Notes under the pieces: generated by a model
Told to the model about the DNA's origin: nothing
The model's input: the letters and a program-made list of their open reading frames with translations, nothing else
Databases searched by the model: none
Source: Methylovorus menthalis
GTDB taxonomy: Bacteria > Pseudomonadota > Gammaproteobacteria > Burkholderiales > Methylophilaceae
NCBI RefSeq assembly: GCF_020523625.1
Contig: NZ_JAJAQH010000006.1
Coordinates: forward strand, 186,001 to 250,000
Direction of reading: 5' to 3'
Length of the DNA: 64,000 nucleotides
Made by a program: the position numbers and the translations under genes
Part shown: in pieces, positions 9,263 to 20,636 of the stretch
How the letters are laid out: every line of letters begins with the position of its first letter
How positions within the stretch are numbered: position 1 is the first letter of the stretch

Positions 9263-11092
9263 TCAGCCGATGGACAGCTTGCTGATCTTGCGGCGGTAAC
9301 CGTAAATCAGGTTGACCAGCGCGCGCGAGACAACCACGGCGCTGAACATGGAAGTCAATATGCCCAGCACGTGTACCACGGCAAAGCCCTTGACCGGACC
9401 GGAGCCGAACATGAACAGGGCGAGACCGGCGATCATGGTGGTCACGTTGGAGTCCAGAATGGTATCGAAGGCACGGTCATAGCCAGCATGAATCGCCGCC
9501 TGAGGCGTGTTGCCATTGCGCAGCTCTTCCCGAATACGCTCATTGATCAGCACGTTGGCATCAATCGCCATCCCCAGCGTCAGCGCAATCGCCGCCAGGC
9601 CTGGCAGGGTTAGCGTGGCTTGCAGCAGCGACAGGACGGCGGTCAGCAGCAGCAGGTTGACGCCCAGCGCCAGCACCGACACGCTACCAAACAGCATGTA
9701 GTAGATGATCATGAACACGGCAATCGCAGCAAAGCCCCACAGGGTGGAGTGCCAACCGCGCTTGATGTTTTCTTCACCCATGCTTGGGCCAACGGTACGT
9801 TCTTCGATGATATCCATCGGGGCTGCCAGGGCGCCAGCGCGCAACAGCAGCGAAACATCGGTGGCTTCCTGCACGTTGGCCATGCCGGAAATCTGCACGC
9901 GGCCGCCGCCAATTTCTTCGCGGATGACGGGTGCGGTAATGACTTCCGCCTGTCCTTTTTCAATCAGCAGAATCGCCATACGCTTGCCAACGTTTTCCTT
10001 GGTGGCTTGCTTGAAGATACGTGCGCCGCGACCATCCAGCGTCACATGCACAACGGACTCGCCGTTTTGCTGATCCAGGCCAGGGCCGGCGTCGGTGATG
10101 TAGTCACCCGTCAGTACGACGTTTTTCTTGACCAGAATAGGCTGGCCGTTACGCTCCACATAATATTCATCACCAAATGGCACCTGACCCTTGCTGGCTT
10201 TGTCCAGCGTGGTCATGTCGCTCTTTTCTTCGTCCACCATGCGGATTTCAAGCGTGGCGGTACGGCCGAGAATTTCCTTGGCCTTGGCGGTGTCCTGTAC
10301 ACCTGGCAGCTGGATCACGATGCGATCCAGGCCTTGCTGCTGGATGATAGGTTCGGCAACACCGAGTTCGTTCACCCGGTTATGCAGGGTTTGAATGTTC
10401 TGCTTGAGCGCAAACTCCTGAATGCGTTTTTGCGCTTGCAGGTTCAGCGTGGCAATCAGTAGTTTGTCGTTGCCGCTGTCAATGTTGCGGAACGTCAGGT
10501 CTGGGTATTCCTTATTCAGGATCTTTTTCGCTTTTTCCAGTTCGGCAGCGCTGCTGAAACGAACCTGTACGGCCTGTCCATCACGGCTCACGCCCAGATA
10601 TGCGACACGCTCCTTGCGCAGCGCGCTACGGAAATCCCCGACATATCGTTCGGCTGCCTTATCCAAGGCAGCTTTCATGTCGACTTGCAGCAGGAAGTGA
10701 ACCCCGCCACGCAGATCCAGACCCAAGTACATGGGCAGGGCGCCGATGCTGCGCAGCCAGGCGGGCGAACGCGAAATCAGGTTGAGCGCAACGACATAGT
10801 CCTTGCCCAGCTTGCCTTGCAGCACATCCTTGGCATTGATTTGCGTGTCCGCATTTTCAAATCGTACCTTGACGCCATTGGTATCAAGAAACACCGCTTC
10901 GTAGCTGATTTTTTCCTGTTTCAGGATGTCTTCCACCTGGCCCAGCAATGCAGGGTCGAGTTTTGCGGAGCTCTTGGTTGTCGATACCTGAACTGCTGGC
11001 GATTCACCAAACAGATTGGGTAGCGAGTACACCACGCCGAGCACCAGAGTGGTCAGCACGAGTATGTATTTCCATAAGGGGTAACGATTCAT
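9263..11092 (-). CDS. secD: Protein translocase subunit SecD
   Basis: A 609-residue protein with an N-terminal helix, a large periplasmic P1 domain, and five further C-terminal helices. Diagnostic segments are LGLDLRGGVHFLLQVD, HNRVNELGVAEPIIQQQG and LGMAIDANVLINERIREE. Together with SecF and YajC it forms the accessory complex of SecYEG in the inner membrane. yajC lies 110 bases upstream and secF 38 bases downstream in the same direction. Confidence 0.98.
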   Translation of the reverse strand: MNRYPLWKYILVLTTLVLGVVYSLPNLFGESPAVQVSTTKSSAKLDPALLGQVEDILKQEKISYEAVFLDTNGVKVRFENADTQINAKDVLQGKLGKDYVVALNLISRSPAWLRSIGALPMYLGLDLRGGVHFLLQVDMKAALDKAAERYVGDFRSALRKERVAYLGVSRDGQAVQVRFSSAAELEKAKKILNKEYPDLTFRNIDSGNDKLLIATLNLQAQKRIQEFALKQNIQTLHNRVNELGVAEPIIQQQGLDRIVIQLPGVQDTAKAKEILGRTATLEIRMVDEEKSDMTTLDKASKGQVPFGDEYYVERNGQPILVKKNVVLTGDYITDAGPGLDQQNGESVVHVTLDGRGARIFKQATKENVGKRMAILLIEKGQAEVITAPVIREEIGGGRVQISGMANVQEATDVSLLLRAGALAAPMDIIEERTVGPSMGEENIKRGWHSTLWGFAAIAVFMIIYYMLFGSVSVLALGVNLLLLTAVLSLLQATLTLPGLAAIALTLGMAIDANVLINERIREELRNGNTPQAAIHAGYDRAFDTILDSNVTTMIAGLALFMFGSGPVKGFAVVHVLGILTSMFSAVVVSRALVNLIYGYRRKISKLSIG

Positions 11093-11202
11093 AATGCGGC
11101 TCGAAAAAAACGCATTCCGTCCTCAGGCTCGGACATACATGGTAATGGTGCAATGTATGTGGTTGTGCGGAGCATGGGACGGAATGGCGAGTTGGTTTAA
11201 AT

Positions 11203-11520
11203 TCAGATGGACTTGATGGTGCCCTTGGGCAGCAGAGTCTGGACGGTTTGCTTTTGTACGTTGATGCTGACTTCAGGTGCAATTTCAATCGCGACGTAAG
11301 CATCACTTACCTTGGTGACCTTGCCGACGATACCGCCAGCGGTAATGACTTCATCGCCTTTTTGCAGGGCTTCAAGCATGCGGCGCTGTTCTTTGGCCTG
11401 CTTCATTTGCGGACGAATCAGCATGAACCAGAACAGGACAAAGATGACGACCAGAGGAAGAAAACTGGTCCATTCCGGAGCCGGTGAGGCCGATGCGGCA
11501 TAAGCTGAGCTGATTAACAC
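11203..11520 (-). CDS. yajC: Preprotein translocase subunit YajC
   Basis: A 105-residue small membrane protein with an N-terminal hydrophobic stretch, then one clear transmembrane helix FLPLVVIFVLFWFMLIRPQ followed by a positively charged segment and a compact cytosolic domain (GDEVITAGGIVGKV). This is the normal YajC layout. It sits between tgt and secD as in E. coli. A 142-base gap to tgt could hold its own promoter. Confidence 0.96.
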   Translation of the reverse strand: MLISSAYAASASPAPEWTSFLPLVVIFVLFWFMLIRPQMKQAKEQRRMLEALQKGDEVITAGGIVGKVTKVSDAYVAIEIAPEVSINVQKQTVQTLLPKGTIKSI

Positions 11521-11662
11521 GGAAGCTACCTTTCTATTACTTTAAATAAAATTGATACTGTTGATACTAAAGCCAAAAATTCTAGCATAGAGCGCCTTGT
11601 GGTGTTCTCACTAAATTTATCGGCCATCTTGTGGTGGGCTTACTATGTGATTGGAGTCACTT

Positions 11663-12868
<1,206 letters not shown>

Positions 12869-12889
12869 TTAATTTCAGGAAGTTTCGCA

Positions 12890-13690
12890 ATGGCTGATGC
12901 CAAACCTCGTCTGCGTCGTACCAAACCACTGGTTGAACAGAGCCTGCGCGAGCGCAGTATCTATCTGCTACCCAACCTGTTTACGACGGCGGCACTGTTT
13001 GCCGGGTTTTACGCCATCGTGCAGGCGATGAGTGGTCGCTTTGAACATGCCGCAGTGGCCATTTTTATTGCGATGGTACTCGATGGCCTGGACGGGCGCG
13101 TTGCCCGCATGACCAATACCCAGAGTGCCTTTGGCGCCGAGTACGACAGCCTTTCCGACATGGTGTCGTTTGGCGTTGCCCCGGCGCTGGTGCTGTATGT
13201 ATGGGCCTTGCAGCCCATGGGCAAGCTGGGCTGGATCGCTGCCTTTATCTATTGCGCCAGTGCCGCCTTGCGTCTGGCCCGCTTCAACACCAAGCTGGAT
13301 GAAAGCGACAAGCGCTATTTCCAAGGCTTGCCCAGTCCGGCTGCGGCCGCACTGCTGGCGGGGCTGGTGTGGATTTCGTTTGATAACGGCATTGCCGGAG
13401 ACGAGATTTTCTTTGGCTGGGTCAAGATGAAATGGCTGGCATGGAGCATCACCGTATTTGCCGGTATTTCCATGGTGAGCGATCTGCGCTTTTACAGCGG
13501 CAAGGATATCAATCTACGCAGCAGCGTGCCTTTCGTGGTGATTCTGCTCATCGTGCTGGCCTTTGTGCTGATTTCCTACAGTCCCGCTGAAGTGCTGTTT
13601 GCAGTTTCACTGCTGTATGGCTTGTCAGGGTATGTCTTGTGGGCATACCGCAAGCTGAAACGTCAGCCCGCGTCGCCTTCTGCCAACTGA
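12890..13690 (+). CDS. pssA: CDP-diacylglycerol--serine O-phosphatidyltransferase
   Basis: Makes phosphatidylserine from CDP-diacylglycerol and serine in the inner membrane, the precursor of phosphatidylethanolamine. The CDP-alcohol phosphotransferase motif (DG..AR, then G and two Asp) is visible in LDGLDGRVARMTNTQSAFG followed by EYDSLSD. About seven hydrophobic helices surround it. A length of 266 residues suits the integral-membrane type II enzyme of betaproteobacteria. An AGGAAG site precedes the ATG. leuA lies 71 bases downstream, an arrangement common in this class because pssA often neighbours branched-chain amino acid genes. Confidence 0.93.
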   Translation: MADAKPRLRRTKPLVEQSLRERSIYLLPNLFTTAALFAGFYAIVQAMSGRFEHAAVAIFIAMVLDGLDGRVARMTNTQSAFGAEYDSLSDMVSFGVAPALVLYVWALQPMGKLGWIAAFIYCASAALRLARFNTKLDESDKRYFQGLPSPAAAALLAGLVWISFDNGIAGDEIFFGWVKMKWLAWSITVFAGISMVSDLRFYSGKDINLRSSVPFVVILLIVLAFVLISYSPAEVLFAVSLLYGLSGYVLWAYRKLKRQPASPSAN

Positions 13691-13761
13691 ATTTACCACC
13701 CGCAAATGCAATGCGCTGCTTCACATAAGGCAGCGATCACCAAGCTTATGGACCCGACACC

Positions 13762-15315
13762 ATGTCAGATACTATAAAAGATAACCAGTTAATCATTTTT
13801 GATACCACCTTGCGCGATGGCGAGCAGAGCCCGGGCGCTGCCATGACCAAGGAAGAGAAGATCCGCATCGCCCGCCAGCTGGAAAAGCTGGGGGTGAATG
13901 TGATCGAAGCCGGGTTTGCCGCGGCGAGCCCAGGTGATTTTGATGCGATTCATGCCATTGCCGAGATCATCAAGGAATCCACGGTCTGCTCACTGGCGCG
14001 TGCCAACGAAAACGACATCCGTCGCGCAGGGGAGGCCATCAAGCCAGCCGCCAAGGGCCGTATTCATACCTTCATTGCCACCAGCCCCATCCACATGCAG
14101 AACAAGTTGCGCATGACGCCGGAGCAAGTGCTGGAACGTGCGGTACAGGCTGTGAAGTGGGCGCTGGAATATACCGACGATGTGGAGTTCTCCGCCGAAG
14201 ACGCCGTGCGTTCGGACATGGATTTCCTGGTGCAGGTGTTTACCGCGGTGATTGACGCGGGTGCCAAAACCATCAATGTGCCAGATACCGTGGGTTATTC
14301 CATCCCCGCTTTGTGGGGTGAGCGCATGCAGCAGCTGATCGCGCAGGTGCCCAATTCGCAAAAAGTTGTCTGGTCTACGCATTGCCACAATGACCTCGGC
14401 ATGGCAGTGGCGAATTCGCTGGCGGCTGTCATGGGCGGCGCGCGGCAGGTGGAATGCACCATCAACGGTTTGGGCGAGCGCGCTGGCAATGCCAGTCTGG
14501 AAGAAATTGTGATGGCGGTGCGTACGCGCCGCGATGTGTTCAACCTCGAAACCAGCATTGATACCACGCAGATCGTGCCAACGTCCAAGCTGGTATCCAC
14601 CATTACCGGTTATCCGGTGCAGCCGAACAAGGCCGTGGTCGGCGCCAACGCCTTTGCCCACGAGTCCGGCATTCACCAGGATGGCGTGCTGAAGCACCGC
14701 GAGACTTACGAGATCATGCGTGCCGAAGATGTGGGTTGGGGGGCTAACAAGCTCACGCTGGGCAAGCTGTCTGGCCGCAATGCCTTCCGCACCCGCTTGA
14801 ATGAGCTGGGTATCCAGCTCGACAGCGAAGAAGCCTTGAATGCCGCCTTTGCCCGCTTCAAGGAATTGGCAGACAAGAAGTCCGAGATTTTTGATGAAGA
14901 CCTGCATGCCTTGGTCAGCGATGACGTGATGGGCGAGGCCAGTGAGTGCTACAAACTGGTGTACCTCCAAGTATGTTCGCAGACGGGCGAAATCCCGCAT
15001 GCGATTGTGACGGTGACGGAAAATAGCATTGAAAAGCGTGCAGAGTCCAATGGCGGCGGTCCGGTAGATGCGGCATTCAAAGCCATTGAGAGCATCGTCA
15101 ACAGTGGTTCCGAATTGCAGCTTTACTCGGTTAACAACATTACCAGTGGCACGGATGCACAGGGCGAGGTCACGGTGCGCCTGTCCAAGGGCGGCCGTAT
15201 CGTCAATGGTCAGGGCGCGGATACTGATATCGTGATTGCCTCGGCCAAAGCCTATTTGAATGGCTTGAACAAGCTGCAATCCAACGCTCAACGGGCGCAT
15301 CCGCAGCCACTATAA
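13762..15315 (+). CDS. leuA: 2-isopropylmalate synthase
   Basis: First committed step of leucine synthesis: acetyl-CoA plus 2-ketoisovalerate. The 517-residue protein has the HMGL-like TIM barrel starting [16 protein letters not shown] and the metal-binding [31 protein letters not shown] and [15 protein letters not shown] follow. Residues about 390-510 form the C-terminal allosteric leucine-binding domain. Length and motifs fit the bacterial LeuA type 1 group. Confidence 0.97.
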   Translation: MSDTIKDNQLIIFDTTLRDGEQSPGAAMTKEEKIRIARQLEKLGVNVIEAGFAAASPGDFDAIHAIAEIIKESTVCSLARANENDIRRAGEAIKPAAKGRIHTFIATSPIHMQNKLRMTPEQVLERAVQAVKWALEYTDDVEFSAEDAVRSDMDFLVQVFTAVIDAGAKTINVPDTVGYSIPALWGERMQQLIAQVPNSQKVVWSTHCHNDLGMAVANSLAAVMGGARQVECTINGLGERAGNASLEEIVMAVRTRRDVFNLETSIDTTQIVPTSKLVSTITGYPVQPNKAVVGANAFAHESGIHQDGVLKHRETYEIMRAEDVGWGANKLTLGKLSGRNAFRTRLNELGIQLDSEEALNAAFARFKELADKKSEIFDEDLHALVSDDVMGEASECYKLVYLQVCSQTGEIPHAIVTVTENSIEKRAESNGGGPVDAAFKAIESIVNSGSELQLYSVNNITSGTDAQGEVTVRLSKGGRIVNGQGADTDIVIASAKAYLNGLNKLQSNAQRAHPQPL

Positions 15316-15404
15316 GTTCTGCAGTAAAAGTGCTGCATGAAGATCTGCGGGTGACGCTGCCAGATGAGCCCGGCAGCGCCTTACACAATCCGGTCAGCGC
15401 TGGC

Positions 15405-16070
15405 TTATTTGGTTTTGAGGTAACGTTTGTCGTTAAAGGTGGATAGCCACGCAGGCCTGAATGCTGCCATCAGCGTCACCGCCATGCCTGTGAGCATGGC
15501 TTCGGACCAGGCCATGAAAATGTAGTAGGGCAAGTAATGCTCGCCCAGGTATTCGCGCTTGTAGATAGCACTTTCCGCTAGCACAAAACTGCTGGCGAGC
15601 CCGCACAGGGTAATGGCGACACCCGCACAGAAAAAGCCGACCACAAAGATATACACAAACAAATGGTTGGGCAGTTTGCGGTCTACCCAGCGGAACACGC
15701 CCCAACTGAACATGGCCGGAATTACCACCATGAGCATGAGATTCAGCCCATAGCTGAGCCAGCCTGCCATGCCAAAGGTCGTAATGCCAAGCAGCACCAG
15801 TGCCAACGCCATGATGGCAAGTTGCGGCCCAAACATCAGGCTGAGCAGGGTGGCGCCTAGCAGATGAAAATTCAGACCAGGCTTGATGCCAGCGTTGACC
15901 GCCCATACCAGCATGAGGCCTACGATGCCTGCCATGAACACATTCAACAAGCTGGTGTCTTTAAGATGGCGCCAGGGTGCGCTTTTCAGGCAAGCCAGGA
16001 TAATCGCCAGACTTAATGCATTGGCGGCCCAGCAGAGCTCGGTGGGTAGTAAATGATCCGGGAAATTCAT
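15405..16070 (-). CDS. CbiM-like energy-coupling factor permease, orphan
   Basis: A 221-residue protein with about six hydrophobic helices and the N-terminus MNFPDHLLPTELCW, a variant of the CbiM start (M.I.DG.L). It includes GLNFHLLGATLLSLMFGPQLA, which fits the CbiM core loop with a His near the ATCUN-like region. CbiM proteins form the substrate-selective part of Co2+/Ni2+ ECF transporters. No CbiQ, CbiN or ATPase gene is adjacent, so it is either an orphan component or a divergent relative with another job. It ends 89 bases from the convergent leuA and starts divergently from the HAD gene. Confidence 0.72.
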   Translation of the reverse strand: MNFPDHLLPTELCWAANALSLAIILACLKSAPWRHLKDTSLLNVFMAGIVGLMLVWAVNAGIKPGLNFHLLGATLLSLMFGPQLAIMALALVLLGITTFGMAGWLSYGLNLMLMVVIPAMFSWGVFRWVDRKLPNHLFVYIFVVGFFCAGVAITLCGLASSFVLAESAIYKREYLGEHYLPYYIFMAWSEAMLTGMAVTLMAAFRPAWLSTFNDKRYLKTK

Positions 16071-16186
16071 AATGGAATGACCTTTATTGCGGCCGCGAGT
16101 TCTTGAAGCTTAAGCGCCTAGGAATTGGCCGCACAAGTCTTGTACTTTACCTATTTTTGAAACGCCGTAACAGAACGGAGATTACT

Positions 16187-16849
16187 TTGCAGCTTGCACT
16201 TTTTGATTTGGATAACACTTTGCTGGCCGGGGATAGCGATTTTCAATGGGGGCAGTTCCTGATCGAACAGGGATTGCTCAATCGCGATGAGCATCTGGGG
16301 AAAAACCTGCAGTTTTATGAAGACTATAAAGCGGGCAATCTGGATATCTATGCTTTCCTTGAGTTTCAGCTGAAACCATTAAGCCAGCATCCGCGCAGCT
16401 TTCTGGATGAGTTGCACACGCGCTACATGCAGGAAAAAATCGCCCCCATGATCACCGACAAGGCACGTGCGCTGGTGGAAAAGCACCGTGCACATGGCGA
16501 TTTGCTCATGATCATTACGGCCACCAACAGCTTTGTCACTGGCCCGATTGCCAAGGCCTTTGGTATTGATAACCTGATTGGTACGCTGCCAGAGGAAATT
16601 GATGGCCAATTCACGGGTCGTAGCACTGGCGTGCCGAGTTTTCAGGAAGGCAAGATTACCCGCCTGAACAGTTGGCTGGAAGCACGCGGGCAAACGCTCA
16701 AGGATTTTGATCAGAGCTGGTTCTACAGTGATTCGCACAATGATTTGCCACTGATGAAGCTGGTGGACAAACCAGTGGCGGTAGATCCGGACCCCACGCT
16801 GAAAGCCTATGCTGAAGGCGAGGGCTGGCCAGTGATCAGTCTGCGGTAG
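16187..16849 (+). CDS. HAD-IB family hydrolase (SerB-like phosphatase)
   Basis: A 220-residue HAD phosphatase. The nucleophile motif is LALFDLDNTLLAGDSDF (DxDxT form), the second motif is MIITATNSF, and the last is WFYSDSHNDLPLM. This set matches the phosphoserine-phosphatase-like HAD-IB group; members act on histidinol-phosphate, phosphoserine or related small phosphates. The start is taken at TTG 16187 because ACGGAG lies six bases upstream and the conserved fold begins at once. An upstream ATG at 16103 would add 28 unconserved residues. Confidence 0.85.
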   Translation: MQLALFDLDNTLLAGDSDFQWGQFLIEQGLLNRDEHLGKNLQFYEDYKAGNLDIYAFLEFQLKPLSQHPRSFLDELHTRYMQEKIAPMITDKARALVEKHRAHGDLLMIITATNSFVTGPIAKAFGIDNLIGTLPEEIDGQFTGRSTGVPSFQEGKITRLNSWLEARGQTLKDFDQSWFYSDSHNDLPLMKLVDKPVAVDPDPTLKAYAEGEGWPVISLR

Positions 16850-16948
16850 GCGGAGTTAGGCGTGGAGATGGTCTTGAGGGGTAATTAACCTTCAGGACGG
16901 ATGAGTTGCAAATGCCCGTGCATGGAAAACCAGGCCGTGCTTCGGCTT

Positions 16949-17755
16949 CTAGCGATTAAGCAGGATTTCCAGCACGAACTTGGTGCCAGCATATGCCAGC
17001 AGCAAAATCACGAAGCCGCTGAGCGTCCAGCGGATGGCAGTTTTGCCGCGCCAGCCATAGGCCTGGCGGCCAAGCAGCAGACCGCCATATACCAGCCACG
17101 AAATAATGGCGAACAGGTTCTTGTGATTGAACTTCAAGGCCTGGCCAAAAATCTGTTCGGAAAACAGGGCACCGCTCAACAAGGTGAGCGTGAGCAGGAA
17201 AAAGCCCAGCGCGATGACGCGGAACAGCAGTTTTTCCATGACGATAATGGGCGGGAACTCAGGCAAGCGGCTCAGGCTGGATTTTTGATGCAGCTTGCGC
17301 TCGGCAAAGGCCATCAAACCCGCATGCAAGGCAGCAAAGGTAAACAGGCTGTAAGCCAGAATCGCAATGACCAGATGTGCCATGAACAATGGGTTGCCCA
17401 GGTAAGGCAAGACATGGTTTTCATGCATGCCATATTGCAAGAGCACGAAAAACGCCGCGGGCGGCAGCACAAAGGCCTGCAGGCTTTGCAGCGGGTAGCG
17501 CAGGTTGTTGACCCAGTAGATCAGTACCGTGAGCCAGGCAATGGCCGACAGGGCATTGTCGAAACTCAGGTTCAGGCCTTCAGTAAACATGGCGTTATAC
17601 AGCAGGCCTGCATGCAGCAGCAGGCCAATGGCCAGTACCCGGCTATGCAGTTTGCGGCGGCTGACAGGATCAGAGGTTTTTACGCTACGCCAGAAGTCGA
17701 TGGCGACCAGGCTATAGATCAGTGCGGTGAGCAGAAAAGGAATGAGGGCAACCAT
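16949..17755 (-). CDS. CcsA/HemX-like cytochrome c assembly family membrane protein
   Basis: A 268-residue membrane protein with about eight helices, of the YpjD/CcsA-like group. The segments LPPAAFFVLLQYGMHENHVLPYLG and FMAHLVIAILAYSLFTFAALHAG contain the paired histidines of this superfamily. It is encoded divergently from ffh, the usual place of ypjD in gamma- and betaproteobacteria. Its role is uncertain: relatives include heme handlers, but YpjD itself is poorly defined. Confidence 0.85.
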   Translation of the reverse strand: MVALIPFLLTALIYSLVAIDFWRSVKTSDPVSRRKLHSRVLAIGLLLHAGLLYNAMFTEGLNLSFDNALSAIAWLTVLIYWVNNLRYPLQSLQAFVLPPAAFFVLLQYGMHENHVLPYLGNPLFMAHLVIAILAYSLFTFAALHAGLMAFAERKLHQKSSLSRLPEFPPIIVMEKLLFRVIALGFFLLTLTLLSGALFSEQIFGQALKFNHKNLFAIISWLVYGGLLLGRQAYGWRGKTAIRWTLSGFVILLLAYAGTKFVLEILLNR

Positions 17756-17858
17756 TTAGCTGTCTTGTGTCGTCAGGTCTTGGGTTAGAATTAAGTAAAT
17801 ACTATAACACGCGGTTTCGGCCCCTAAACGCTGGCCCGCATTACATTCGGCACGGATT

Positions 17859-19211
17859 ATGTTTGAAAACTTAAGCGGTAGATTACAACAGGTGGTCAAA
17901 ACGCTGCGCGGCCAGGCCCGTCTCAGCGAAGAAAATATCAGCGACGCCATGCGCGAAGTACGCATGGCCCTGCTGGAGGCGGACGTTGCCTTGCCCGTGG
18001 TCAAGGAGTTCATTGCCCAGGTCAAGGAGCGCGCGGTCGGGCGCGATGTATTGCAGAGCCTGACGCCCGGTCAGGCCGTGATTCAGGTGGTGCATGAAGA
18101 GCTCACGCGCCTCATGGGTGAGCAGAATGTGGGCCTTAACCTGGCGGCGGTACCTCCCGCCATTATCCTGATGGCGGGTTTGCAGGGTTCAGGTAAAACC
18201 ACCACCTCGGCCAAGCTGGCGCGCCTGCTCAAGGAGCAAAAGAAGAAGGTATTGCTGGCCAGTGCCGACGTGTATCGTCCAGCTGCTATCGAGCAATTGA
18301 AAACCCTGGCCAAGAGCCTGGATGTGGACTGTTTTGACTCCAACGCCAGCCAGAAGCCGCAGGATATTGCGGCCAATGTACTCGATTTTGCCAAGCGTCA
18401 TTTTTACGATGTGGTGATTTTCGATACTGCCGGCCGCTTGGGTATTGATGAAGCCATGATGGCCGAAATTCAGCAATTGCATGCATTGCTGAATCCTGTT
18501 GAAACCCTGTTTGTGGTCGACGCCATGCAAGGTCAGGATGCCGTGAATACGGCGCGTGCTTTTGGTGAAACCTTGCCACTGACGGGTGTCATTCTTACCA
18601 AGCTGGATGGCGATGCGCGTGGCGGTGCCGCCTTGTCGGTTCGCCATATCACCGGCAAGCCCATCAAGTTTGTCGGCGTCAGCGAAAAAGTTGACGGCCT
18701 GGAAGCTTTCCACCCCGAGCGCATGGCTTCACGCGTGCTGGGCATGGGCGATGTGCTGTCGCTGATTGAGCAGGCACAAAAAAATGTCGACATGGTCGAA
18801 GCGCAAAAAGTCGCCGACAAGCTCAAGTCCGGCAAAAGCTTTGACCTCGAAGATTTCAAGTCACAAATGCTGCAAATGCGCAAAATGGGCGGCATGGGTG
18901 CGCTGATGGATAAAATGCCCGCGCAGCTGGCGGGCATGGCTGGCCAGATCAACAGCGAAACTGGCGATAAAGCGATGCGTCGCATGGAGGGTATTATCAA
19001 CTCCATGACGGCCGAAGAGCGCCGCAAGCCAGAGATCATCAAGGCTACGCGCAAACGCCGTATCGCCGCTGGCGCAGGCGTGCAGGTGCAGGAAGTCAAC
19101 CGCCTGCTCAACCAGTTTGAAGAAATCCAGAAGATGATGAAAATGTTCTCCAAGGGCGGCATGAGCAAGATGATGCGCGCCATGCAAGGACGATTCCCCG
19201 GCATGCGCTAA
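17859..19211 (+). CDS. ffh: Signal recognition particle protein Ffh
   Basis: GTPase that binds signal sequences and 4.5S RNA to target membrane proteins to FtsY and SecYEG. The 450-residue protein has the N domain (MFENLSGRLQQVVKTL), a G domain with the P-loop GLQGSGKTTT, then DTAGRL and TKLDGDARGG. The Met-rich M domain follows (KMGGMGALMDKMP and MMKMFSKGGMSKMMRAMQG). All are standard. It is divergent from the CcsA-like gene and followed by tRNA-Lys. Confidence 0.98.
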   Translation: MFENLSGRLQQVVKTLRGQARLSEENISDAMREVRMALLEADVALPVVKEFIAQVKERAVGRDVLQSLTPGQAVIQVVHEELTRLMGEQNVGLNLAAVPPAIILMAGLQGSGKTTTSAKLARLLKEQKKKVLLASADVYRPAAIEQLKTLAKSLDVDCFDSNASQKPQDIAANVLDFAKRHFYDVVIFDTAGRLGIDEAMMAEIQQLHALLNPVETLFVVDAMQGQDAVNTARAFGETLPLTGVILTKLDGDARGGAALSVRHITGKPIKFVGVSEKVDGLEAFHPERMASRVLGMGDVLSLIEQAQKNVDMVEAQKVADKLKSGKSFDLEDFKSQMLQMRKMGGMGALMDKMPAQLAGMAGQINSETGDKAMRRMEGIINSMTAEERRKPEIIKATRKRRIAAGAGVQVQEVNRLLNQFEEIQKMMKMFSKGGMSKMMRAMQGRFPGMR

Positions 19212-19337
19212 CGCGCCGAGTCTTTGCTAAATGAATGCTGCATAAACTTTCCCTGATTTCTGGTTGACGCGCTACGCCCTTTTCAGGATAATTGCGCGCT
19301 TTCCAAAGCAACGGAAAACATCGGGACGAAAGTCTCC

Positions 19338-19413
19338 GGGCTGTTAGCTCAGCTGGTAGAGCAGCGGACTTTTAATCCGTTTGTCGTGGGTTCGATCCCC
19401 GCACAGCCCACCA
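19338..19413 (+). tRNA. tRNA-Lys (anticodon TTT)
   Basis: A 76-base cloverleaf. The acceptor stem GGGCTGT pairs with ACAGCCC, followed by A and an encoded CCA. The D arm is GCTC...GAGC, the anticodon loop CTTTTAA places TTT at 19371-19373, and the T loop is GTTCGATCC. It is followed at once by a strong terminator. Confidence 0.97.
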
Positions 19414-19420
19414 ACACCCA

Positions 19421-19453
19421 AAAGGGGTTACGAGAAATCGTAACCCTTTTTTT
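19421..19453 (+). terminator. Intrinsic terminator of tRNA-Lys
   Basis: Nine-bp stem GGGTTACGA / TCGTAACCC with a GAAA tetraloop, flanked by AAA and followed by seven Ts. Confidence 0.92.
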
Positions 19454-19646
19454 ATGCTGTTTGAATGGTGGCTTTCGCTATTCATAAGGGCCGCAACGAA
19501 GGCCCCAAAATGCAGCATATGGATTCAAGTTTATGCTAATGTCTGGCTAGAAGTGTGGTTTAGCGCCCACGCTGGTGGGCGATGATGTCGTTTTGGTTTT
19601 TACTACTGCTTGCAGCAGATAACAACCTCAATAGGCGGGTCATCCC

Positions 19647-20546
19647 ATGCGAAATGTTGCCAGGAAAAATGTTGAGCTTGTCGTTGTGCTTCCCGTGGGG
19701 CCGACATGCAAACTAGCGTATGTCGTCGATACCATAGAGAGCATTCGTCATTACATCCGCTCGGCCCATGTGATTATTGTGCTGGATGATAGTGGAGAAG
19801 CCCTTTGCGCAGGATTGTCCACGTCATTTGATAACGTGGATGTCATCGCCACCCGGGGCAACATGGGGAAGGAGGCGGGCCTGTACATCAATCTCTCGCG
19901 TGGCTTTGCTTATGCCCATGAGCATTATGCATTCCGGGTATTGCTGCGGCTGGATACCGATGCATTGGTCATTGGCCATCACCCGGAAAAAGATGCCATT
20001 GAATGGTTTGCCCAACACCCTGAGCTGGGGATGCTCGGCTCGTACCGAGTGGATTGCAATGGGGATCCGCGGGACTTTTCCTGGCCGCGCCGCAAATTGG
20101 CGCAGAAGCTCAAGATCAACATGGCCTTGATGCTCCATCCGCGCGCATGGAAAAGCTGGTGGTTTCTAAATCAAGTGTCACGACGCAGTATCAAACATGG
20201 CTATGAGCCAGGTGAGCATTGCCTGGGTGGTGCTTATTTTCTCAGCAGCGAATGTGTTGAAAGGCTGATACAGCATCAGCTGTTGGGCCGGGAAGAATTT
20301 TTCTGGAGCGAGCTGCAAGAGGATCAGATTTTTGGTCTTCTGATGCTTGCGGTCGGGCTGAAACACGGGGATTTTGCGACGGGGCGTTTGCCTCTGGGGC
20401 TGCGCTGGCAAGGCTTGCCGAGTTCACCTGCAACATTGCTGGCGAACGAAAAGAAAGTGACACATTCAACGCGGTTTTTCGGCGACGATAATGAGTCGGC
20501 CATTCGCACTTTTTTTAAAGCGCAACGACATGCTGATGAGGTCTGA
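19647..20546 (+). CDS. Putative GT-A-fold glycosyltransferase
   Basis: A 299-residue soluble protein that looks like a family-2-type glycosyltransferase. There is an N-terminal beta strand (VELVVVLPVGP), a second strand HVIIVLDDSG, and a likely DxD nucleotide-metal motif in LLRLDTDALVIG. The rest (SWPRRKLAQKLK, and a Trp-rich region RAWKSWWF) is not one I can place. No sugar-related neighbours are present and the gene appears to stand alone between the tRNA-Lys terminator and a weak T-run at 20574-20581. The substrate is unknown. Confidence 0.6.
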   Translation: MRNVARKNVELVVVLPVGPTCKLAYVVDTIESIRHYIRSAHVIIVLDDSGEALCAGLSTSFDNVDVIATRGNMGKEAGLYINLSRGFAYAHEHYAFRVLLRLDTDALVIGHHPEKDAIEWFAQHPELGMLGSYRVDCNGDPRDFSWPRRKLAQKLKINMALMLHPRAWKSWWFLNQVSRRSIKHGYEPGEHCLGGAYFLSSECVERLIQHQLLGREEFFWSELQEDQIFGLLMLAVGLKHGDFATGRLPLGLRWQGLPSSPATLLANEKKVTHSTRFFGDDNESAIRTFFKAQRHADEV

Positions 20547-20636
20547 CGCGATAATGCTCAGGGCCTAGCGGGTCTTTTTTTGTACATTGCAATTTATATA
20601 TAGTGGTTTTCAACATGACGCATCAAGATTGTTTAT

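Noticed and set aside
13990-15300. Long minus-strand frame of 436 codons over leuA
   Set aside because: It lies entirely antisense to a well-matched leuA, has no family features, and reflects codon bias in the sense gene.
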